A stretch of 64,000 nt of DNA from Mariniphaga anaerophila. GTDB lineage: Bacteria > Bacteroidota > Bacteroidia > Bacteroidales > Prolixibacteraceae. The notes under the pieces are model-generated. The model searched no databases. It was given only the letters and a program-made list of their open reading frames with translations, and was not told the DNA's origin. The DNA lies in NCBI RefSeq assembly GCF_900129025.1, contig NZ_FQUM01000008.1:62001-126000 (forward strand), read 5' to 3'. The first letter of the stretch is position 1. Every line of letters begins with the position of its first letter. Position numbers and translations under genes: made by a program. This document shows, in pieces, positions 9,389 through 16,249 of the stretch.

Positions 9389-9615
9389 CAGGCTGGTATT
9401 TTTTGCATGATAGGAAGTTTCTGGATGTGCCAAATTTTTAGTTCGTTGGTATTCAGCTAAAAAAACGATGAGCACTTTATATGATAAGATATTCAATGTT
9501 ATTTTGGTTCTGTTTTTTATCGGGTAATTTGAAATATAAACAATAAATTTGAGCACTTTTCTTGATTTGTGGTACTTTTGGAAATATCCTTCGGTATCAA
9601 TAACTAATTTAATGA
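9389..9615. other. Intergenic region before GT2 gene
   Basis: 227 nt without a gene. It contains one good promoter match (listed separately) and nothing else recognised. Confidence 0.5.
9548..9580 (+). promoter_or_regulatory. Bacteroidota -33/-7 promoter for the GT2 gene
   Basis: TTTG at 9548-9551, 21 nt spacer, then TACTTTTG at 9573-9580, matching TTTG / TAnnTTTG. It is about 35 nt upstream of the GT2 ATG at 9616, so the GT2 gene can be transcribed independently of the GT39 gene. Confidence 0.6.
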
Positions 9616-10338
9616 ATGAAACTTATGGTATTGTCCATTGTAATCCCGGTTTATAACGAAGAAAATACTATAAATTTAATTTTCGACCGAGTGCTATCTG
9701 TTTCGTTAAAGTACGGTTTCGAGAAGGAGATAATTGTTGTAAACGACTGCTCCACTGATAACTCGGGACATGTTATCGAACAATACATAAAAAGCCATCC
9801 GGAAGGAAACATGAAGCTTTTTCACCAACCTGTGAACATGGGGAAAGGCGCTGCTTTGCACCGTGGAATAAAGGAGGCAACCGGCGATTATGTTATTATT
9901 CAGGATGCAGATTTGGAATATGACCCGCGCGAATACAACGATATGTTAAAACCTGTTGCCGAGGGGAATGCCGATGTGGTTTACGGCTCCCGTTTTATGG
10001 GCGGAAACCCGCATCGCATTTTGTTTTTCTGGCACTCTGTAGGGAATAAGTTTCTGACTACTGTTTCCAATATGTTTACCAACCTGAATCTGACGGATAT
10101 GGAAACCTGTTATAAGTTGTTCCGGGCAGACATCATCAAAGGCCTTGACTTAAAGGAAAAACGTTTCGGATTTGAACCCGAAGTTACTGCTAAAGTGGCG
10201 CGCGTTAGCGGTGTTCGGATTTATGAAATTGGTATTTCCTATTACGGCAGGACCTACGATGAAGGAAAAAAGATTGGCTGGCGCGACGGGTTTCGTGCTT
10301 TCTGGTGTATCATTAAATATAATTTGTTAATATGGTAA
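9616..10338 (+). CDS. DPM1-like family 2 glycosyltransferase (polyprenyl-phosphate sugar synthase type)
   Basis: A 240-residue cytoplasmic GT-A protein. It has [20 protein letters not shown] at the N-terminus, [14 protein letters not shown], the nucleotide/metal motif [10 protein letters not shown] near residue 97-106, and later the GSRFMGG and METCYKLFR segments that mark the DPM1/DPMS-like clade. Members transfer a hexose from a nucleotide sugar to dolichyl or undecaprenyl phosphate. There is no C-terminal membrane pair, so it is the soluble type. It follows a GT39 gene, its likely downstream user. Confidence 0.88.
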   Translation: MKLMVLSIVIPVYNEENTINLIFDRVLSVSLKYGFEKEIIVVNDCSTDNSGHVIEQYIKSHPEGNMKLFHQPVNMGKGAALHRGIKEATGDYVIIQDADLEYDPREYNDMLKPVAEGNADVVYGSRFMGGNPHRILFFWHSVGNKFLTTVSNMFTNLNLTDMETCYKLFRADIIKGLDLKEKRFGFEPEVTAKVARVSGVRIYEIGISYYGRTYDEGKKIGWRDGFRAFWCIIKYNLLIW

Positions 10339-10478
10339 TTTAGAGCAGTTGAATTTTGGGTGAAAATATTTTTTTCTGCACAGTCTCTTTTTTTTTTTGT
10401 GATTAAATAGGAGTCGTAAGTGCTTTTTGCAAAAAGTTTTTGTAGTCAAACTGTTAAATACATAATAGACCAATAAAA

Positions 10479-11373
10479 ATGCATATTGTAAATATAACGT
10501 GGATTTTTGTAATCTATATTTTTATTTTTAGGAGTGAGTCACTTTATGCCCAACCTGATACCATAAAATATTTTTTCGGAGGGCATACTTATCAGTGGCA
10601 TACGGCAGGAGATAAAGTAGATGAGCGGCTTGAGAAAATGGATTTTTTCGGAATACGAAGGCATTTGGTTGGGGGGTGATGTGTGTTCCGAATCATTACT
10701 TGAATACACCACGTTGGAGTATCTGCATCGTTTGTTTAACCTTAAACATCCAAATACACATTTTGCTTTGGGAAATCATGATGCCCGTAATGGCAACTGG
10801 ATATGGCTGGAGGAGATGACCGGCAGGAAAACATATTATACTAGTTATTACAAGGGAATTACATACATGATTCTAAATACAACACTCACTCCGTACGATT
10901 GTGAGCAACTTGACGACCAGTACCGAATAATCACCGATTTATGTGATACCATTCAAAATTCATCGCATTTAATTTTTTTGGCGCACCACTGTATTTGGGA
11001 AGATGTGCCAGATTTACCGCATCCTTATAGTTACGCACAGAGTAATCTGAAGTATTTCAGTTTTACTTGTGACGATAACGGGGCTTCATTTTTAAATGAT
11101 ATTTATCCGCGTTTGTTGGAAGTAGAAAAACGCGGTGTGGAAGTGATTCTGATAATGGGCGATATGGGGTCTCGACGCTTTGAGGTTACGAACAGAGATG
11201 GGATTACCTTTTTGGGAACCGGGCTGAATCGTAGCTATTATAAAGATCCGGTCGAACGGGAAAATTCTGCCCGCGATTGGGTTGTTGAGTTTAAACATGT
11301 ACCGGAGAATCGATGGCTCGACTGGAAATTCCATGATCTTGATTCAACTCTTAAAACGAAAGGAATTTACTAA
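10479..11373 (+). pseudogene. Metallophosphoesterase-like gene broken by a 1-nt frameshift
   Basis: Two overlapping frames together match the intact neighbour at 13576-14454 from end to end. The first frame (from ATG 10479) gives a signal peptide and FFGGHTYQWHTAGDKVDERLEKMDF; the second continues SEYEGIWLGGDVCSESLLEY to the stop at 11373. The switch falls in a run of six T at 10643-10648. Removing one T restores a frame whose length matches the paralogue exactly around this point. Phosphoesterase motifs GGDV, GNHDARNGNW and HH are kept after the break. It could be a true pseudogene, an expressed frameshift or a sequencing error; only the N-terminal 66 residues would be made without repair. 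Confidence 0.75.
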
Positions 11374-11421
11374 CAATGTTTGCATTTTGGGGAGCCTGTA
11401 TTGTTTCTGTTTCACTTTGGA

Positions 11422-13386
11422 TTATTTACCAACTTCCTTTTTTGTGACGAGCAAATCGTCATAATACACAGGTTGAGTTCCACTATTTACAAAATAGAAA
11501 GAACAGTCAGACTTGTTTTGAGTTTTTGGTACCCAAAATTTCAAGATCAGCCTTTTCCATCCGGCAGGATTTATCGAATCACACACGTTGCTATGAAAGC
11601 GGACCTCTTTTCCGTAATCTGCAACTATATTTAATTGTTTCTCTTCAGAACCGTAGTACCATGCACTAATTTCCAGATAATTTATCCGGTTTATATCGTC
11701 GATGTATATTCTTGTACTATACTTGTTTTTATTGGTAAGCTTAATGCTGTGCAATCCGCTAAGCGGTTTTTCTTCTGAGAGATACTTTTTTGTTTCTGTT
11801 TTTTCTTTCATTGAAAGAAGCGTATCACCCTCAGTTGAATTAAGCCCCTCGAAGCTACAGGAAAGAGAGTCAATGGTTGCAAATAAATTCTTCTTTTTAA
11901 AAGGTCTATTTGACAAGTCCTTTCGTTTCAACAAAAACACTGGGAATTCTTTGGCAATAATATCCCAGTTGGGATCTGATAAGTATTCGTTTCGTTTCTC
12001 TTCATTAAGAGAATGAGGATATAGATAGTTATTGTCGAATACAGAAAAAATGAGGTATTCAGCATCTTTAACAACTGGGAAAAAGTAGATATGTTGCCTT
12101 TGTGCAATATGAGGTAACAGAACATTAGATGCACTTACTTTTGCCTTTGGTGGAATTTTTTTTAGAAGTCTGTTTACCTCTTTTACATCAAAAGGAGGGA
12201 TGAAAAATTGTTTGTCATAGAATTTCACCTTCGCTGTATTTAGGAGTCTGGGAACTTGGTTGTTTTTTTTATCTAATTTATAAATTGTTGTTGTTACCGA
12301 TAAAAGGCATACCATTACAACAAGTATGTTTTGTATTGTTTTTGATTTAAATGAGGATAGAGCTAAAAATACAGCGAGAGGGAGTAGTGTCACCACTTCG
12401 ATAGAGTAATAAGTGGCAATTCCCCAGCGAGAAGGTAAATCGTTTAATACTTTTTGTGCAACTATCGGGATGAACCAAATAAGGTATTGTGGCCTGGTCA
12501 ATAGTACAAATCCACCGGAGATTAGATATACCCAGTAAAATTCAGTTTTTACACCATCGTATGCAGGGTTGTCAAGGTGATTGATGAAGAATAGCTTGAA
12601 TGCTTCGAGAGGATTTTTAATTGAAAACAACAATGCTTCGCCGGGACTTGAGCCCAATGCCGAATAATTGAACAGAGCATATTTTACTCCGGGAGTTTCA
12701 ATGGCAGGAATAAACACTTTAAATAGAAGTATAAAATAAACAGTCGAAATAGCGATTCCTGCCAGGCAATACAGAACTACCTTACTCTCTTTTCGGTGTT
12801 CGATAGCAAGAACTATGAAAATAAAAATGAACCATAAAGGAATATTTTCTCTTGATAGCAGGGAAAGGATCAGAATAACCAGCGATACAAGGTATTTCCT
12901 GATTTCAAAATAGTAGATAAATATTGGAATAAAACACGACGATATTATTGCCAGGTTGACATCACTTGAAAAAGCAGTGTATCTCCCCAGTAAAACGAAA
13001 TAGTAGATCAGTACTCCTGTATTCAACCATATATTATTGGTCTTAAGTTTGATTAGTTTATAGGTGTACCAAGCTCCTATTAAAATGAAAGAGCATTGAA
13101 TTATGATTAGTGTATAAGAACCCGTTAACCAGTTGAATAACCAGTATGTAGGTGCAAAATACATCAGCGTAAAAGAGAAATGGTCTTGCAAAAAATTTCC
13201 CCTGAATGTTGGAATGGGACTTAGCCTAAAATGAGAATAATCCCAGAATGCAAAATTGTAGTTACCGTAATCGTGGGTAAAAGTTCTGAAAAAATAGTGG
13301 TTCAAAATACCTATTGAAAGAAAAAGAATTCCAAATAAAGCTAATACTAAATACGGAATATGATTATTGCGGATTTTCATTTGCAT
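11422..13386 (-). CDS. DUF2079-type polytopic membrane protein with C-terminal beta-sandwich domain
   Basis: A 654-residue protein. The first part (about residues 10-380) has around ten membrane segments, with FTHDYGNYNFAFWDY and GNFLQDHFSFTLMYFAPTYW, which resemble the DUF2079 family (GT-C-like fold, function unproven). A soluble part follows; its last about 130 residues contain SGLHSIKLTNKNKYS and a terminal YYDDLLV, like the carbohydrate-binding-like modules in neighbouring proteins. The gene is flanked on both sides by the two metallophosphoesterase genes and runs opposite to them. The DNA here is visibly more A+T-rich than the core regions, which may indicate acquisition. Confidence 0.72.
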   Translation of the reverse strand: MQMKIRNNHIPYLVLALFGILFLSIGILNHYFFRTFTHDYGNYNFAFWDYSHFRLSPIPTFRGNFLQDHFSFTLMYFAPTYWLFNWLTGSYTLIIIQCSFILIGAWYTYKLIKLKTNNIWLNTGVLIYYFVLLGRYTAFSSDVNLAIISSCFIPIFIYYFEIRKYLVSLVILILSLLSRENIPLWFIFIFIVLAIEHRKESKVVLYCLAGIAISTVYFILLFKVFIPAIETPGVKYALFNYSALGSSPGEALLFSIKNPLEAFKLFFINHLDNPAYDGVKTEFYWVYLISGGFVLLTRPQYLIWFIPIVAQKVLNDLPSRWGIATYYSIEVVTLLPLAVFLALSSFKSKTIQNILVVMVCLLSVTTTIYKLDKKNNQVPRLLNTAKVKFYDKQFFIPPFDVKEVNRLLKKIPPKAKVSASNVLLPHIAQRQHIYFFPVVKDAEYLIFSVFDNNYLYPHSLNEEKRNEYLSDPNWDIIAKEFPVFLLKRKDLSNRPFKKKNLFATIDSLSCSFEGLNSTEGDTLLSMKEKTETKKYLSEEKPLSGLHSIKLTNKNKYSTRIYIDDINRINYLEISAWYYGSEEKQLNIVADYGKEVRFHSNVCDSINPAGWKRLILKFWVPKTQNKSDCSFYFVNSGTQPVYYDDLLVTKKEVGK

Positions 13387-13496
13387 AAATGGTATTCAAT
13401 AGATTAATTGTGTTGCAAACATAAAAATTTTTCTTATTCCTTTCTTTGAAATTTGTGCTGTTCTTCTTTCCATTCCTCATGATTAACGAAAAAACG

Positions 13497-13504
13497 TATC
13501 TTTG
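13497..13504 (+). promoter_or_regulatory. -7 promoter element for the metallophosphoesterase gene
   Basis: TATCTTTG, a full TAnnTTTG match, 71 nt upstream of the ATG at 13576. No clear -33 TTTG at proper spacing. Confidence 0.4.
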
Positions 13505-13575
13505 GAAATGAAAGTCAACTATTTGTTCTCGCAAGCGCTGATTTTGTAACCTGCAATGTATTAAATGATGATGTG

Positions 13576-14454
13576 ATGCTAAGGAATTCTTTTTTTCTTT
13601 TTTTCTTTCTTTTTAGAGTTTTAAATATTTCAGCCCAGGAAGATACAACAAAGTATATTTTTTTAGGGCATACTTATCAATGGTATGTGCCCGGTTATAA
13701 AGCTGATTTACGTTTGCATGAAATTGAATTGGAGCAATATGACGGAGTTTGGTTGGGGGGAGACGTTTGTTCTGAAAGCCTTTTAGAATACCGAATTCTA
13801 GAGTACATTGATAGTCTGTTTAATCTGACTCATCCAAATTCTCACTGGACTATGGGAAATCATGATGCAAGAAACGGGAACTGGATTTGGTTGGAAGAAT
13901 TAACAGGAAAGAAGACTTATAATACGAGTCATTACAAGGGAATTTCCTACATCGTATTAAATACAACACTTACACCATACGATTGTGAACAATTGGACGA
14001 CCAGTATCAAATGATTATGAATGTTTGCGATACTATCCAAAGCTCTTCACATTTAATAATGTTAATGCATCATGGTATATGGCAAAATGTTCCCGGATTG
14101 CCGCCATCTCCTTATTCCTACGCTCAAAGCAATCTCACCTATTTCAAATTCAATTGTTTTTCTGACGAAAGTTCTTTCCTCGATGAAATTTACCCGAAAC
14201 TGGTGAAGGTGCAAAACAGGGGAATTGATGTTATTTGCATTATAGGAGATATGGGAAACAGGAAAATCGATTATACTTCTGATGATGGCATTCGTTTTTT
14301 GGGAGCAGGGTTGCATAAAAGCTATTACAAAGACATGGAAGAAAGAAAAAAGGCAGATCCCGATTATGTATTAATCTTTAAACATGTTCCGGCAACAGGC
14401 AGTCTAACCTGGGAATTTGTCGACCTCGATATCCTTTCCGGATATCAATATTAA
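13576..14454 (+). CDS. Exported metallophosphoesterase-like protein (intact paralogue)
   Basis: A 292-residue protein with an N-terminal signal peptide ending near NISAQ. It shows a calcineurin-like metallophosphoesterase pattern: IFLGHTYQW (first metal motif, with Gly where Asp is usual), WLGGDVCSES, MGNHDARNGNW, a paired His in MLMHHGIW, and GAGLHKSYY as a possible last motif. Such enzymes use two metals to cleave phosphomonoesters or diesters; the substrate is unknown. It is closely related to the broken gene at 10479-11373, so the two arose by duplication with the DUF2079 gene between them. The ATG at 13576 is preferred to the GTG just before it. Confidence 0.75.
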   Translation: MLRNSFFLFFFLFRVLNISAQEDTTKYIFLGHTYQWYVPGYKADLRLHEIELEQYDGVWLGGDVCSESLLEYRILEYIDSLFNLTHPNSHWTMGNHDARNGNWIWLEELTGKKTYNTSHYKGISYIVLNTTLTPYDCEQLDDQYQMIMNVCDTIQSSSHLIMLMHHGIWQNVPGLPPSPYSYAQSNLTYFKFNCFSDESSFLDEIYPKLVKVQNRGIDVICIIGDMGNRKIDYTSDDGIRFLGAGLHKSYYKDMEERKKADPDYVLIFKHVPATGSLTWEFVDLDILSGYQY

Positions 14455-15908
14455 TTCTGAATAACTATTTTCCCGGCGTGCACAATGCCTGAATTCTCTA
14501 CAATTTTGTAAAAGTATAGTCCGCTTTCTTTTCTGACCTGAATTGTGTTTTTTTCATTCGCCTCAATTTGTTTCTGCATCACCACTCTTCCGAGCGGATC
14601 AAAAAGAGAAAAAGACAGCGGATTGTTGTTGTCTGAAGTTACTTCTACATTGATTGTCTGTCTGGCGGGGTTAGGATAGACATATACCAGGGTTTCTCTG
14701 TCGAGAGGAATATTTTCTGAAAATGTTTTTGCATCTCCTTCTTTGGTTATTTTATACAATACAATATCTTTTCTTCCGTAAGCTCCTTTGTCTGTCCAGC
14801 CCGTAAAAACACAGCCGGAGTCGTCTGTGCATACCATTGAACTGCTGTAATCAGAACCCTCTCCTCCGTAGGTGTTTTCCCAAATAACTTCCCCATCTAA
14901 ATCTGTTTTAACCAGAAAATGGTCTGGCTTTTTGTTGTCTGAATAACTTGCACTTGTTCCAAGTAAAAACAGTGTATTATCAGTACTTAGCTGAACGCTT
15001 TCTCCGTATTCAAAATTATTTCCTCCGAATGTTTTGAACCACAATTGGTTTCCGTCGTCATCAATTTTCATCAGGAACATATCAAAATTTCCGGCACCTT
15101 CGCTTTGGGTTGAGCCGCATATATAGTATCCTCCTCCGGGGGCATGAATAATTGATTTTGCCCAATCGTGTTTTTCTCCTCCGTAAGTTTTTTTCCAAAT
15201 CACTTGTCCTTCTGCGTCTGTTTTAATGATGTATATATCTGCATCCGGATTATGGTAGTCTGTGCTTGTCGGATTATAAAAACCGCCCATGGTGCCGGCA
15301 ATAATAAACTCCCCCAATTCATTTTCAATTACATCAAAACCGTGGTCTACATATTTATCTCCCATATGGTTTTCCCACAATAGTTCTCCTTGTTTATCGG
15401 CTATTACAAAATAAACATCGCCGGTTAAATCAACTCCTGTGCTAAATCCGATCATGGCAAAACCATTGTTTTTAGTCGTTATGAATTTGTGTCCCAAATC
15501 GTTGTTTTGCCCGCCATAAAATTTTGACCATTTTAGATTTAGATCAAAATCCAGTTTGTGCAAAAACATATCGTTGTTCGGATAGCCTCCATCCCAGGTT
15601 TTTCCCAGCAGATAAATTCCACTCTCATCTACAATTATATCTTTTCCTATGTCACCATGAACACCGCCAAATAAATATTCCTTTACCAAACGACCGTTCT
15701 CATCAAGTACAATAACAAAGTAATCTGTTGCGCTTTTACTGTTTTTTCTGGAAGTGCCCAAAATATAAAAGCTGTTTTCATACTGCACTATTGAATTTGC
15801 AATGTCTTCTTCGGTGCTGCCAACAAATATTGCATCTTGCCCATACAGGTTAAAAACTAAAGGCAGTACAAAAAAGACTGATAAAATGTGTTTAATCCTA
15901 TTTCTCAT
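14451..15908 (-). CDS. T9SS-secreted beta-propeller-like repeat protein
   Basis: A 485-residue protein with a signal peptide (about 1-23, ending at NLYGQ), about seven repeats of roughly 50-60 residues, each with a core such as ENTYGGEGSDYSSSM or KTFGGNNFEYGES and a following GxT/S element, and a C-terminal type A sorting domain (about residues 405-485) beginning YVYPNPARQTINVEV and ending in a short KIVIQN tail. The repeats suggest a propeller-type surface protein. The sorting domain directs export by the type IX system and anchoring or release at the cell surface. It overlaps the convergent metallophosphoesterase gene by 4 nt. No enzyme motif seen. Confidence 0.8.
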   Translation of the reverse strand: MRNRIKHILSVFFVLPLVFNLYGQDAIFVGSTEEDIANSIVQYENSFYILGTSRKNSKSATDYFVIVLDENGRLVKEYLFGGVHGDIGKDIIVDESGIYLLGKTWDGGYPNNDMFLHKLDFDLNLKWSKFYGGQNNDLGHKFITTKNNGFAMIGFSTGVDLTGDVYFVIADKQGELLWENHMGDKYVDHGFDVIENELGEFIIAGTMGGFYNPTSTDYHNPDADIYIIKTDAEGQVIWKKTYGGEKHDWAKSIIHAPGGGYYICGSTQSEGAGNFDMFLMKIDDDGNQLWFKTFGGNNFEYGESVQLSTDNTLFLLGTSASYSDNKKPDHFLVKTDLDGEVIWENTYGGEGSDYSSSMVCTDDSGCVFTGWTDKGAYGRKDIVLYKITKEGDAKTFSENIPLDRETLVYVYPNPARQTINVEVTSDNNNPLSFSLFDPLGRVVMQKQIEANEKNTIQVRKESGLYFYKIVENSGIVHAGKIVIQN

Positions 15909-16249
15909 GATGTGATGTAAAAGCTTTTACAAAGTTAAAATATTGTTTAAGATTTAAAATTTAAGCATATTGTTTTTGATGGGGTAGCTTGCTGTTACAA
16001 ACAAAACTGGCAAAGCTTAAGTATCTCTGATTTTTATGAGTATTGCAAAAAAGATATACAAATAACAGGACTTGAATTGCAGTATTGCAAAGAAGGCTGT
16101 TTAATGTTCGATTTTAATAAAAAGAAGGTGTTGAAGGAATCGGGGGGTAGTTGTGGATATATGCTCTATACTATTTTAGTTTAGACTGCGTTATTTCACT
16201 TAGCCAACGAATCTTTTTTGTTAAATTAGCCGCCTATTAATGGATTTGC
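15909..16249. other. 341-nt divergent intergenic region
   Basis: Separates the T9SS protein (minus) from the CotH-like operon (plus). It is A+T-rich; only a weak -7-like box near the CotH start was recognised. No coding potential was seen. Confidence 0.5.
16222..16229 (+). promoter_or_regulatory. Weak -7-like element before the CotH operon
   Basis: TAAATTAG, one mismatch from TAnnTTTG, 20 nt before the ATG at 16250. A very similar context (GTTAAATTTGCCG) precedes ftsK. Confidence 0.3.

Noticed and set aside
10643-10649. TTTTTTC as a programmed -1 frameshift site
   Set aside because: The shift needed to join the two frames is +1 (or -2), not -1, and no stimulating structure is visible.
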